From NCBI RefSeq assembly GCF_028858725.1, contig NC_084761.1, positions 25,016,501 to 25,080,500 on the forward strand: 64,000 nt of DNA, given 5' to 3'. The position numbers and the translations under genes were made by a program. Positions 49,089 through 62,188 of the stretch are shown piece by piece (position 1 is the first letter of the stretch; every line of letters begins with the position of its first letter). The notes beneath the pieces were generated by a model. That model was not told where the DNA came from. It was given only the letters and a program-made list of their open reading frames with translations, and did no database searches. This DNA is from Colius striatus (lineage: Eukaryota > Chordata > Aves > Coliiformes > Coliidae).

Positions 49089-52000
49089 CTGCAAAAGTAT
49101 ATCAATATAAATTATTTTGACATTGGGAAATATAACTTACTTATGATTAATTTCTCTATTTTGTAACACATACACACACACCTCCCGAGCCAATTCTTGA
49201 CATCATTACAAACCTGAAAGCAATTCGACACAAATGACAGTAAGTGTGAAGAAGCAAAAGAGGGTAGGGATATCATCCAGTGCACTTGTAAGCACTCACT
49301 CTCTCAACATTCACCTCATCCTGATTGTTGATACAAGGCAAACAATACTGTCGAGTAACCTAAAGCCTGCACATAAAATCTCTCTAGACCTCTAAAAAGA
49401 ACAGCTGACATTGAGCAGGGCTCATAGGTGTACACTAGCATTAGATGTACCCGAGAGAGTAGATTAGTATGACAGATGGAAGAATTAGGTAGTAATACCT
49501 ACTGCTAAGTAAGTGTCTGTGGTTCAAAGACATGTTTGATAGTAACTCAATTGAGCTAGGAAAACAAAATCAAATCAAAGTAGGGAAATACATGATTGCT
49601 GGTCTAACAAATACTTCCTTCCTGAAGTTTCAAAATATTATGGAAATGCTGTAACACATCTCTAGTAGCACACAAGCAAGTGCACATGGTATTTAGCTTA
49701 CAAGGGAAACATTTGAGTGAAATATTTTCAGCAGGGTTTTGAATTTGCCTAGGAAAATTGCACAGTAATCCCATCATTCACTTCTGTGATGGGTTTGTGT
49801 GGAGCCACTTGTGCTTGGTAACAAGGGGAAGGGGATGTAGTGCTGTGCCTTGGTAAACAGCTCTTGAAACTTCACCTGGCTCCGAGGTGGGTCCACCTCC
49901 AGTCTGGCCAGGCCAGACTGGCACCTCTGCCATCACTATTTTAAGAATGGAAATTTGTAGTATGTGGGAGGAGGTGGAAGGATGTGACAAGGTGGAGTTA
50001 ACTACATGGACCCCACAGTCAGCAAGGGAAGAAGGGAGGAGATATGCTGGATTTGAGACCCCTCTGCAACCCATGGCAAGAACGCAGGCTGTGTGTTTGC
50101 AACCCATGGAGGGCAATGGCAGGACTGAGAGCCACAAGCAGCTCCAGGTGAGTGAGCCCAGACGAGCGAGAGACTGTATGAGGAGGTGCCCATGGCGCAG
50201 ATCGTGCTGGAGAGCCTGTGGGCCACAGAGCAGACCCACACGAGAGGTGGAGAGGACCTGAACCCTCCGGATGAACGCACATCAGAGTGGCCTGTGCAGG
50301 GCTGCCCAGACTGTGAGGGACCCTGTGCTGGAGCAGGAAGGACCAGTGAGGAGCCCACCTGCCCTAAGGAGAGACAAGAGGCAGGAGCCATTGGAACAGG
50401 ACTGACTTCACTCCTCCCTCCCTTCCCATCTGTGCTGTTCAGAGGGGGAAGATACCAGGATGAAGTGCCTGAGCCTGGGAAGAGGGAAGGGGTGGGGGGA
50501 AGGGGACTTCAAGGGCTGGTCATACCCTTCTTCATTGTCCTGCTCTGTATTGTTTTCAGCTGGGTAAGTCTTCTGTTTGTAATGTTTCTGGTTGGTGGCG
50601 GATTAAATTAAGTTTCCACAGTGCCGATGTTATCCAAATGTACGTGAAAGAAAACTTAATCCAAAAGATCTACATTTGCAGCATGCGGCAGTACCATGAA
50701 TCATCTAGTTTCAGAGACACTGTGGTCACACTCTTGGTGACATAATTTTGGTAATACTCCTTGCAGGTAATAGCAGAGATAAAGTTATTTGTTCACAAAG
50801 GCCAGGAAGAGCAACAATTAGCAGACTAGTTCTTTGCGCAAAAACGATAAATTTGTGTGTTCATTTAATGTAAATAGTGTCCTAAAACAACCAAGAGGGT
50901 GAAACAAAACTTTTCTAACAAGAATTGTGCTTTCCAGCTTCACATCAAATGTTGGTGTTCATATGACAATATCATTCAGAGAAAAAAAAAAACCAAAAAA
51001 CACATAGAGGACTTGGCTGTTCAGACACCTCAGGCAGCTATGCTGTGGCAATGCCCTTCAATTATTTTTATTCTTTCCCAGTCTTGAGTCCTGCTCGGAC
51101 ACACTGAGGTCATCCTGCTTATGACAAAATGCTTTTGGCATTTAAAAGTTCTTGCCCACCTGGTGCAAACCCGAGATACCATGGCATTCCAGGCACAGTT
51201 TGCCAGAGAAGAAAGCCAAATATGATATAACATGTGGATCCCAAAAAAAGAGAGTCTCTTTCTCTCCCCTAGGACAGCATTAACTATTCAGAAAACCTCC
51301 TGGATACTCTGCAGTACTTCAGAGCCCAGCACACAGTAATTTTACATTTAAAACACATGCAACAGGCAAAGGAAGGCGGATTCCATATAATAAAGGTTGG
51401 TAGGTAGCACGTGGCTGCTACTTTAACAAGCAAATGTCACGTAATGCGTCTGTACATCACTCTTAGATGATCAACAGGGAACTAAGGGTATTTCCACATA
51501 GCAGATGGATGCTCCATCAAGTCACCAGGAAAGAGGATGATTTAATCAAAACAGCCATCACATCACCTATCACCAGACCACGACTGGCATTCCTTTTCAG
51601 GTAAGTTCCCTTAAATGCTTCGATTCTTCCTATGTTTCATTCTCAAAAGAAAAACAAGTCAGTATATGTGAAGCCATTTAAAATCTAAACAAGTACTTAA
51701 TGATAAATCCTGATAGACTGTTTCATAGGAATAAATGATCAAATCATGCAGCTTACATATACTATTCCTCTTCACATGGGACTTTTCTGCCTGGCACTCA
51801 GAAAAAAAAAAATACAACATGTTCTGTGATCTTTATCTCAAGTTGACTTTTAAAAGCAATACCTTTCTAAAAAAGCAACTTCTTATGTTCTGGAGTTAGA
51901 AATTAAAAACGTGCTAATGGCCCTTTTGTTACATTGCAGTAGCAGAAATCAAGTTATATCAGTAAAAGTCCCGAAAATAATCACATTTTCATTCCCATTG

Positions 52001-55000
52001 GGGATGGCGAGAGCTGCTAATTAAATCTGCCTTGACTAGTTGGGAGCACTGAAAATTTCTAACACAATGTATGCACTGAGGACAGGCTGATACCAAAAAA
52101 CATTTGGGGGCTGGGATTTTTTCCAGGAAAATTAAGATATTAATTAATTGGCTTTTTTTTCCCTATCTGGTTTCCATTGAACATCTCCAGAAAACCATTT
52201 TTCAGTTTTTCCTTTTTCCCCCCTCTCCCTACAGATGTCATTGCTTTCAGTGGAAACCCCCACACTTCTCCCTCCTCTTCCAATTAGCTGTAATTATAAC
52301 AACATTAGCAGCAAAGTAGGTACCTTGAGGGCAAGAATCTGGAAAGCAGCAATGTGGAAGGGAGCAAGAGATGATATTATAATGAAAGTACGCAGACACA
52401 TCATGCTTCTTAATATGTTCAATCTGGACATCTTTAAAGCTTTGAAGGTTGATTTCTGTTTTCCCTAGGCATGCCAAGGTGGTGACCAGCTGCTCTTGCC
52501 TCTCCCACAAGCCTCCAGAACTACCCCTTGAACTGAGAGGTAAGTGAAGGACTATGTTTTGGTTTCTCCCTGTGCTGGGCATAACTGTACGCAAAATAAA
52601 TAAAAATGTACACTTTAGGTCAAAGAAATCCAATAGTTTGACCTGATATTCTGGGGACATAACTGTGGTTCTTAAATATATGTACTTCTGCTAAGTAAAC
52701 AAAGTAAGATGAATCTTGGAAGTGAAAAAATAAATACATGCCAGCAGTTGTGACATGCAAAAGGGTTCTTGCTTTGAGTAGGCTTTGAGCAATAAACCTC
52801 TTTTCCAGATATTTTTTCATTAAAAAACTGGGTTCAGGGAAAACCTCCGAAATTAAACCTTTTTTCCACCTGTCTTTTCAATTTTGAACAGTTGGATAAA
52901 CAAGGAATTCAACACTGCTTGCTACATAAGGTGACATTAAGTACACTTGCTGGAAATCTTTCTGCCATGCTTCTTAAAAAGAAAGAAAAAAAACAAGCAA
53001 AAAACCAAAACAACAAAACAACAAAAACCCAAACCCAAACAACAACATCCCCAAAACACCACAGTCAAGAATGAAAAGATCTGAAACCAGTTCCAGGAGC
53101 GCTGAGTGATAGAGCACAAAGAGACTTAGAAGCTAATGCCCCTCCGAAGGCAGTGTTGCTAGTCAAACAAGGCTAAGCTGGAAGAATTTAAGCTCAAGAC
53201 CAAGCTTTCTGCACAGCAAAGTACCTGGGGAGGAACCAGTCCAGAAGCAGATGGGAAATTATTCTCTTGGAAATACACTGCCAGTGCAGTGAGACATCAT
53301 CTCATTATCTTCCTTCACCTCTACCGGCCTCCCATCGCTTACCTTTCGACATTGCCCTGCTCTCTTTATTGTGACCTTCAATGAAGCATCTTTGCATTTC
53401 CACATATCCTGCTTTGCAAACAGGGAGTTGCCCTATAAGGACCACCAGAGTGATGTTCCTATCTATCTCTTTGTCCCTCCTGCTTTCAGCTAGAGTATTT
53501 CATGTTTGTGAAGATCTGGAAAAGAAATACTTACATTCATAGACAAGTTGTGCCCTGGCTGAGTTATCCAAGTTTTTAAGCAATTTAACAAGGGGTGCAA
53601 CATGAAACTTTCTAACTACAAATTGAGAAGAAAATGCTAATAAAATCAGACCAATAAACCTGGATACAGCTCACACCCTCCTGTTTGCAAACCTCTTGTT
53701 GAATATTACTGAATTCAGTTTGGATCCCAGTGGTAGTGGAAAAAAGTTGTATCCATGCTTACCAAAGGAGAGGCCGTGTTTTTTAACCTATGAAGCCTAC
53801 TAAAACCATTTCTAGTGTCCCAAAACCAAAGGGCCTGAATGGTTCTTTATTAACTTTTAAGTTAACTCCCTAAAGCCAGAGACATGTTTTTAGAAACAAA
53901 TTGAGTGGCTTTAGGCCATCAGGTGGGATCATCAACTTCTGGTTAAAGAAGGTAATTCAACAAGAACTGTGGGCAACTGGACCAAAAAAAAAACCCCTCA
54001 AATTATAAAATAATTTAAATCTTCGTTTCTGAATATAAAGAAAGGTCAAATCTTATTCACAGAACAGCTTTGTGGATGCCATAAAGCCAGTAGTTTTTAT
54101 TTTACTTATTTAGGCATAGAGAGAAGCAAAAATGTTAAATAAATGTAACCAGACATACTGGGATTGCTGGTTGTGTTTAATCACCTCCAAACGCTCCTAT
54201 TATCATATTTCCATGTCCCACATGAACCAAGACAGGGATAAGGCACTTGAGTATCCAGTTATGTCACGCTCTGAACTCTGTGTTCTAAGGCACACTGATG
54301 TGATTTTAAAGCTGAGGACTGCTCCCTCATGCTTCAGTCAGCCTGTGGCAACTCTGGGAATAACTAACTCTAGAGAGCAACTTCAATCCTATGTACCACA
54401 AGGGCTAACAAGACCCTTCTCTTCATCCACATTCTTAACTGGTCTATAGATACTTAGCTGTAAAACAGAGAGGTGGATCATTAAAACCAACTCTGTATGC
54501 TTTTTTTCCAGTAGGATTAAATCCTTAAATGGTCCCTAGATACTCTAGTTGCAAAATGTAGAAACACACAGATTACCAACAAGAGGCGTAGGGTAGCTTT
54601 GAGGTGATTTAGTAAAAGATCTAAGGACTGTTCAGCATACCACTGAACCTCACTTAACTGACAAATTATTTGGGAGAGAACTGATGTAGTCCTGATTGTG
54701 TAGCAACTGGTGTTCACTACTTCAAACTCTGGACAGTTTTTTTACAGAAAGACATATTTCATGGCTACAGTCTCAGCAGTTCCCTTTAGATTCACTCTCT
54801 TCATAAAAATAAATTGGATTTCACTTAGATAATTGCCATTGTCTTTGGAACATCTCTTGTTTATTCTCATTTTGTAAAGAAAGGCATAATGTAAAAAAGA
54901 ACAAGGAGGGATGTTATTTTTTTTTCTCCTCATTTCCCCCCTCTATTCCTCTCTGTATTCTGATGAAGTTATTTCCAGCCTAATCAGACAGAGCTCAGAC

Positions 55001-58000
55001 CAAAAAGTGTCAGATCCAAAACATCCCACTATCATAAATGTTCAGTGCTGGAGGCAACATTGCTCCTCAGACTTGTGCATAAGCAATCCTCTGCCAACGA
55101 CCAAAACATAGAACATTCATGGGAAGAATAACAGAATGGAGTAGAAACTGTGAAAAACAAGATCCAGTGGGATTGGTCAAATTTCTGTAGCCGACTTTAA
55201 AGAAAAAAAAAAGGTATTTATTACCCTATTTCCAAAGATACAGGCAAAGTAGTATTTCTTACAGGAAACAGAAAGACAAACCATGCTTCATAGAAGCAGT
55301 TGTCCTTTAAGTTAGACACTTTGAAGACAGGTGCAGCTCAGAAAAGTGGTGCCAGTCAGAAAAAAAAGTACAAATACGGTTACACAAGAAGCAGAAAACA
55401 TGATTATAGCTGGCTACAAAAGGACCTAGAGAAACCAAATGCCAGAGCACCTGGGTGCAAATAACTTCCTCCCTCACAAAGGAGAGAATAGGGAAGAAAA
55501 TCCAGTCTAGGTACATCTATACAAAACTCCAGAAAAAAAAAGTAATTCCTCCTACAAGACTGTATGTCCTTGCAATTCCAATGACATTGTAGCAAAGTAG
55601 TCAGAACCGATGCGGAGATTCTCATAGATTTCTTCAAGCTTCTAGCTTTTTTTGTGATTTATCAGAAAAATAAAGTCAGTTTCCCAATTCGTTTCACTTG
55701 TGTTCAGCTCTAAAGTTACAACCTATCATAAACATCTTGCTGTTATTCCTTAAGAAAAAAAATGTCCAGTGTCAAAGGAAAATTTGTTCAGTTAAGGAAA
55801 ACTTACAGATTTTCCCTAGAAACATCAATCTACTGAAATAGCATTCCTAAAGGAAACTGCCTCATGCCTAAAAGTTGTTACACTGCTAGTTTCAGGTTTT
55901 TTTAATAATGAGGCCCTATCTCAGAAGAGGTAAGATTTGTTGGTCAGTTTATAATCTAATGAGGAAATGAAAGATGAGAAATGAGAGTCGGAATGCTGTT
56001 GCATATACTAGGTCATTTAAACTTATCATTGTAATTCACACTCGTATAAAACACAACAAGGCAATTGGAACATCAAGAATGCTTTCATCATGTATTCTTG
56101 AGATTTTTATCTTTGAAACCTTTCACAAAACACTTAAATGCAGACTTAATATAGGTGACTACATATAATATATAGATCCAGGTTAGTGTCTTTCAGTTGA
56201 CAGATGTAATTTGACTTCTCTCATCAATGGCTAATAAAATAATCTGTTTTATCAGTAAAGACAAAAAGAATGAGTCCTGAGAATCTTAAATCAGACATTC
56301 TATACAGTGCTATTATGGGACTTGTTGAGAATTCCTATTTGGGCAGAGAGGAACCTCATTAGTTTCAACAAAGACAAGTGCAAACTCCTCCACTTCAGCA
56401 GGAACAACCTCATGCACCAGTACAGGCCTGGGATTGACCTGCTGGAGAGCAGCTCTGCAGAGAGAGACCTGGGAGTCTGGGCTGATAATAAACTAAACAC
56501 GAGGGCAATGTGCTCTCATGTCCAAAAAGGCCAATTGCGTCCTGGGGTGCATCAAGAAGAGTATGGCCAGCAGGTTGAGAGAGGTTCTGTTCTCCCTCTA
56601 CTCTTCCCTGATGAGGCCTCATCTGGAGTCCTGTGTCCAGTTCTGGGCTCCCCAGCTCAAGAGAACTTCTAGAGTCCAGCACAGGGACACCAAGGTGATC
56701 AGGGGACTGGAGCATCTTACTTACAAGGAAAGGCTGCAGTAACTGGGACTGTTCAGCCTGGAGAAGGGGAGATTGAGGGTAGATCTCATTAATATTTACA
56801 AGTATATAAATGGTGTATGTCCAGAGGATGGGGCAATACTTTTTTCTGTAGTGTTCAGTGATTGGACTAGGGGTAATGGGATGAAGCTGAAACACAAAAA
56901 ACTTCCACTAGAACTTAAGGAAAAGCTTCTTTACTGTGAGGGTGAGGGAGTCCTGGCACAGGCTGCCCAGGGAGGGTATGGAGTCTCCTTCTCTGGAGGT
57001 TTTCAAAACCCACCTGGATGCATTCCTGAGTGACCTGATCTAGGTGGAGCTCCTTGAGCAGGGGATTGGACTAAATGATCTCTAAGAGGTCCCTCCCAAC
57101 CCCTACCATTCTGTGATTCTGTGATTTATGAGTACTGAAGAAAAAGAGGGAAGGGAAAAGTCTCCAAGTGTCTAACTCACTGTCCAGTTGAGAAGGAGGT
57201 ATCTAGCTGTTCTGGACAAGGAACACTAATAGAAAGACAGAACATGGATTTTTAATCAAACAGGGTAAAAGAAGAACTCTCTTTCTTCAGATCCTCTAAG
57301 TGTACTGCCCTAGACCACAGCTGCAGTTGGTGGCCAAACTTGTTTTATTCACTGTTACAAACATCCTCTCTGTATTCTCTGGGTGCAGTAAATCACTTTG
57401 AATTTAAGTGGGAGGAACTACAAAATTAATCTCCTATCCTCTCTTGCAGTCACAGCACTACTCTCCTTACAACCACATCAGAACCCTTCAAACAGTCACC
57501 ATGTAATTATGGTAAGCTCATCCTCCACTTCAGCAAGCTACATTCCCACCCTACCCTCTATTCTGTGCAAATGTGGACAACAATAAATAAGCAAATAGTT
57601 CCTCTGTAGCCATCTTCTCCTTCTAGATGTCACAAAACATCTTTTGGTGATGAGCCCCTGTCACTCCATATGGTATCCACTCACATAATGAAATGGCAGA
57701 CACATGAAGCGCATACACTGCTGCAGTGCACATCAGCAAACTTTGCTGGTTCTCCTGCAGCACAGGATGATTTATCTGAGATGGCACTTCTACAGAAGGG
57801 CCGAGACATGAGAACACAGCAAACCACAAAATTTTAGGTGCCATAACTCTCAGCTACTTTTGAGAGAAAAGGCGTGGGTTAGGAGAGTTTCTGAAGATCT
57901 GGAGGGGCGGATCCCCACTCAGAACAACATCCCCTCTTCATTGTGCTCTCTGACATGCATCTTTTGAGTCATCTGAAATAAGTACTTCAAAACACCCAGG

Positions 58001-61000
58001 AACTTGGTCTCATTTCAAATCCAGGTACCAATCTTAAATATTCCTCCTGATTTCCAAAAGATAGTTCACACCAACAACTCAGCAACTACTTAACTTTATC
58101 CATTTGAATGGTTTTATTTTCATACCTGGCAGTTTGAACTATCAGAGCAGATCAACAATAGCAATGAGCATTTTGTCTTGAAGGTGAAACAACACCCTAA
58201 AGCCTGTACTTTGTTGCCAAGGGCTTCTAAAATCTCCCCAATCCTGGCCCCCAGGTTTGGCACATCATTAAATTTAGTCCTAGCTGGAGCAACAGAAGCT
58301 CTAAGGACAACTCTGAGCATATCTTTTTGTTAGGACTATTCCTAGGTGTTTAATGAGGCAAATATGTGATCTCACAACACATAATAGAGAAATTTTACAA
58401 ATTGCAACGAAGCTGAAAGCCATAATGTAGATGGTATTACATTAGAAACCTCACCTGTGCTGCACATAAACCAACCTCAGCCCTCTGAGGCAAAGCTGTC
58501 ACTTAAGCACTCAAGAGATATATAAGAAAGTTTACTCTACATCCCTCAAAGGCCCTCATTTGAAAAAAAAAAAAAAACACAACGTCTAAAATGTGCTCTG
58601 TACAGCTGTTGTCTTACCATTTGCCTTGTGCTGCACATCTGGCGGAAACTGGTCAGGAACATACCACTGATAGTCTGGCTGCACAGAACAATAAAACATT
58701 ATTACAGCAATATGGGCTTCATAGACACTTCAAACAAAAGAATAGTGACATGATAAAAATATAATTGCGCCGTTAAGTTTTTTATTAGTCATACAAAAGT
58801 AGTTTACAAAAAAATCTTACATTTAGCTTTATATTGTCACTGGTCGAGTCTTTCAACTTGCGTCCTTTTCTATGGCATGTGGTTTAGATGCTTCATTCAT
58901 TAGAAACATTGGTGTTAACCTTTCTAGATCCCACAAATCAAAAGAAACATTAGCAGAAACAAAACAGATTTTCAAAGGGCTAAGGAACAAAGTGCTCCAA
59001 AAGATATCAGCAGGCATCACACTCTCTGTACTAAAGAACCCCAGATAAACCTGGTACACATCGACCTGACAGGTGAAGCTGTTCCAGTTTGAATACATGT
59101 AACATCTGTAATGTGTTTTGATGTGACAGGAATTATGCATTTAATAAAGTTCCCTTCTCTCATCTTTTCCCCACAGTTTAGCTGTAGTGTTACTATTGTA
59201 TTAGCTGTTATCAAATAAATTCTAGAAAATACTGTGGGATGAGAAAAATTCCCATCTTTCTTAAAAGAGGAAGTATTAGGATAGTTACGGCCATGCAAAC
59301 ATAGTTTTGTCCAGGGAAACCCTGGAAGAAAGAAACCCCGCATTATAGTTTATACCACACACTGTGGTAAATGAGTAGCAAATAACCACTAGACAAAGCA
59401 ATTTTAGGACCACGCATTTCGGTTGAAGCTGTCTATCTGGTTTAAGTAGTACATGCAGGATTGTCAAATTCCAGGTAGTCACTGCTTCAAATGAGTTACA
59501 TTGGAAAAATAATTCTTGTGTTGCAGAAATTACTCTGAGAAAATCCTGAGTATTCCCAAGGATATTCTTACAGATTTCAACTTGTAGGGAAGAAATTTCA
59601 CAGCCTTCTAAAGAAGTATTGCCTAAATTAAGATGGCAGGATGAAGCTTTCAGTACAGAAAACAGATTTAACTTCTGTGTATGCTGTCATTCATAACTAC
59701 ATAGCAGTAATCACGCTCATACACTGTCAGGAAAAAAGGAACTATCCTATTTTCACTTATGTTACACCATCCACAGCAACAATTAAGTACTTCTGTACTT
59801 GTGCACAAACAAAATAGGCTTTGATACAAAGCAAGACTCTGCTTTGCTCTAAGCACAGGTGTTTTTTCAAACCTATAGCTCAAATATACTTATTTGCACT
59901 GCTTGTTTGAATGAATTTTCTGTTCTCTCATCTACTTTTCTCTTGTACATGTACTTACACTATGTAAACTTGAATGAATTTCAGAAACAAGAGGTGTATT
60001 TCATGTCAGACTAAACAAAATGTTTCTAATAATGTAAAAAGAAACTAAAAGGTGCAAGATACAAAAAGAATGAAAAAGCAAAAGCACAGACTAAACACAC
60101 AGGATTATATACTTTAACTCAGGACACATTCTATTCTAACACCTTTCTTCATAGCTAAACAAATTGCTCAGGGAGGTATCAAAAGCTCAGAGCAACAATG
60201 CTGCACTCACACAGACAAAGCATTTCAAAGAAACTCAGAATGAAAGTGGGAGTTACAATGCAACCAGTTAAACTGACCCCAGCACTCCAGCAGGAACAGC
60301 AAAGTTGTAAACCCAGCAATCCCTCACAGAATTAGAAACCCAGATGATGAAAATTTAGGGAGAAAAGCCAAAATAACCTGGGACAGTGTCCAAATTGCAG
60401 TGAAAAACATTCTGCAATACTTCCAACTCTGATAAATGGGCAGATAAGCATGTTCCTGAAGCTTAGAAATTACTTGTTTTACCATAGATTTTCCATTAGA
60501 TTTCTACAGTCCGAAAGCCTTAGATGCTTCTTGAAAAAACTCAGCTATAATTTCTCAAATAATGAGCATCTTTCCTTATGCCATAGCTTTATAGCCAGAA
60601 ACAGATATTATGTATTTAAAATTACATTCACCATATTTAAATGTGTTCTCACTGCACTGGAACAAGCACAGTCCACTAAGATAACCCAAAGCACTTCAAA
60701 AAGATCATTCTTTCAAGTAGTTTTTCCCTTGAAATAGGTAACTCCTTCTCCCAGAACCTGCAAAGCTATTCTTCATGATGAGGAAGACAAGACCCTGCTG
60801 TGTGTAAAAGGCAACTTTGCCATTGTGTTAGCCATGCTTAGATACAACTTTCACTTCTGGTGATTTTTTATGTTTTTTGCAATACACATGCTTGCCTGGG
60901 AAAATTACATTCCTAAAACATTCACAGCCAACATGCCTCATCCCCAGTAGAAACCTGCTCCTCATGTAAAGCCATTTCACAGCAGTGTACCAGAGAGAAG

Positions 61001-62188
61001 ATACTACTGCACACAAGCAACAGCATTTGGGATTTCGCCCTTACAGTTTAATAGTAATGTGAATCCTGCCAATAGCTTGTCTGTCGCCCTCAGAAGGCAT
61101 ACAGGGAACCTGGAATTATGCAATCTGGATACAGTGGCTTTCCCTGATGTCATGACAACTACATTACCTATGCATATAGAACCCATGAGTGAAGAAGGAA
61201 AGTCATTTCCCAAAGACAGGATCACAGAAAGAAAAACTCAGTGTAAGACGTGGAAATCAGACATATTAGTTGACAAGCTTTCTTAGACTGAATAGAGACA
61301 AGAATAATGCTGACGACAGTTACATTCTCATTTTTGTCACTATCATTTATATTGAAGGCCCCAGATAGGACTCCACAGAGCAAATCCAAGTTTATAATTT
61401 TAAGTAACTAGAGATCTAGAAAGAGCTCTAAATGTGGGTCATCTAAGTAAATTAATCTAAGAAATCAGCAAGAGTTCAATCAAGCAACCTTATTTTTTCA
61501 ATTAAGGAATGACCACCAGTATCATTGAAAACAAATGTATAATCATCTCCTTTTTCCCCTCTTAGTGGTATAATAGACAAATAGTATTTGCCAAAGTAAA
61601 TTTAAAACATATAAGAATATGTACTTCAAGTATAACTCATCAACCATAGATTTAAATTACTGCAAATTTTCCTGTCAGTGCACAGATTTCTGTTGGCTAT
61701 GCTTTGATTTTCACATGGTAGCACTCTGTTCAATTCAGTACTGAAGACACTGGAACAGCAAGGAAGAAAAGAACACAACTACAAAGAGAAAAATCAGCAT
61801 TTTCAGGCAGATAGTAAGGAAAAAGAGAATGTACAGAGACTATTGAGGCGATCCAGACCTACAGCTAATTTTCAAATCAATACAAAATCTTGATCTGTGA
61901 CCAAAAACAAACTAGGAAACAAAAGATTTGGTTACTGCTGAGGATGGCATTGTGATCTGTTTCTCCTGTGATCACCATGCCACGAGAAAATCTGTGCTCT
62001 TGTGAAATGAGAGACAGTGAGAAACTTACTGAGTGGTGTTGCTGCTCACATGCCCTGCGAGTCGCTGGAGGTATTCGGGGATCTTGATAGTGAAGAACCA
62101 ATCCACAGCCCCCATAATTAACACATGGTGAGAGCAAGAGTGGAGGTGGGTAGCTGGGCCTCTCAGACTGTACTGGGATCTCTTTTGT
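49057..62188 (-). CDS. TNIP3: TNIP3 (ABIN-3), 3' part of the gene; 5' exons lie beyond the window
   Basis: TNFAIP3-interacting protein 3, a cytoplasmic A20 (TNFAIP3)-binding inhibitor of NF-kB signalling that also binds ubiquitin chains. The window holds the C-terminal 84 or so residues in three exons: 62188-62030, 58678-58618 and (proposed) 49088-49057. The sequence GGCGLVLHYQDPRIP followed by PDYQWYVPDQFPPDVQHKAN matches the C-terminus I recall for human TNIP3 (CGLVFHLQDPWVP ... PDYQWYALDQLPPDVQHKAN). Splice phases are 0 then 1, and the join has no stop. The coiled-coil, A20-binding and UBAN segments are upstream and outside the window; I found no further coding exon between 62189 and 64000. 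Position and orientation relative to NDNF fit conserved synteny. TNIP1 is the main alternative but is less likely given the neighbourhood. Confidence 0.85.
49785..50620 (+). mobile_element. Partial LTR of an avian ERVL-like endogenous retrovirus
   Basis: Begins TGTGATGGGTTTGTGTGG, the start I recall for a common bird LTR family. It continues with that family's habit of repeated phrases such as CCCATGGAGG, GTGCTGGAGCAGG and GACCAGTGAGGAGCCCAC, then GAGCCTGGGAAGAGGGA with GGGGTGGGGGGAAGGGG, a T-rich segment and GGATTAAATTAAGTTTCC near 50.6 kb. The terminal CCCATCACA expected at the far end is not seen, and no flanking duplication is evident, so the copy looks 3'-truncated. It contains no viral protein gene. 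Confidence 0.65.
49899..49921. repeat. Perfect inverted repeat in the LTR
   Basis: Two 11-bp arms (CCAGTCTGGCC and its complement) separated by a single A. It would form a tight hairpin on either strand. Confidence 0.9.
52974..53060. repeat. A-rich (CAAAA/AAC)n low-complexity tract
   Basis: A strongly A-biased stretch with interspersed C: runs of A, then AACAAC and AAACCC-like units, ending near CCCCAAAACACC. It produces a chance open frame on each strand and is not coding. Confidence 0.85.
56320..57126 (+). mobile_element. CR1 LINE 3' fragment (plus strand)
   Basis: About 0.8 kb of CR1 ORF2 C-terminal sequence and tail. The plus strand reads NLISFNKDKCKLLHFSRNNL and ERDLGVWADNKLN, then in another frame VLGCIKKSMASRLREVLFSL, MRPHLESCVQFWAPQLK and RLQ, then a TRGNGMKLKHKKL segment. 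It ends with the CR1 3' tail ACCATTCTGTGATTCTGTGATTT. Several frame breaks make it inactive. It lies inside the proposed last intron of TNIP3, antisense to the gene. Confidence 0.93.
58618..58678 (-). CDS. TNIP3: TNIP3 penultimate exon
   Basis: A 61-nt exon with acceptor TTCTGTGCAG before 58678 and donor AAATG|GTAAGA after 58618. It encodes PDYQWYVPDQFPPDVQHKAN plus the first base of a split codon. This proline- and tyrosine-rich segment is a conserved C-terminal signature of TNIP3. It joins in phase 0 to the preceding exon and leaves in phase 1. Confidence 0.9.
58679..62029 (-). other. TNIP3: TNIP3 intron
   Basis: A 3.35-kb intron between the donor GTAAGT (GT at 62028-62029) and the acceptor at 58679-58680. 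AT-rich, with no recognised repeat family or extra exon. Confidence 0.85.
62030..62188 (-). CDS. TNIP3: TNIP3 antepenultimate exon
   Basis: A 159-nt (53-codon) exon with acceptor TTTTTTGATAG before 62188 and perfect donor GTAAGT after 62030. It starts TKEIPVQSERPSYPPP, passes a Cys-containing SPCVNYGGCGLVLHYQDPR and ends RRACEQQHHS. The CGLV.H.QDP core matches human TNIP3 as I recall it, directly before the PDYQWY exon. It is phase 0 at both ends. The upstream coiled-coil exon it must join is not within the remaining 1.8 kb of the window. Confidence 0.9.

Larger units (their letters stand above)
49089..58617 (-). other. TNIP3: TNIP3 last intron (proposed)
   Basis: A 9.5-kb intron with donor GTAAGA at 58617 and acceptor TTTTGCAG at 49090-49089. 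It contains an LTR fragment (49785-50620), an A/C-rich low-complexity tract (about 52974-53060) and a plus-strand CR1 tail (about 56.32-57.13 kb). A 137-codon minus-strand open frame at 52247-52660 is unsupported. The rest holds nothing I recognise. Confidence 0.6.

Noticed and set aside
52247-52660. 137-codon minus-strand open frame in the TNIP3 intron
   Set aside because: No recognised domain and no matching pair of splice sites at its edges. It is probably chance.
56410-56895. 161-codon minus-strand open frame
   Set aside because: It is the antisense of a plus-strand CR1 fragment.
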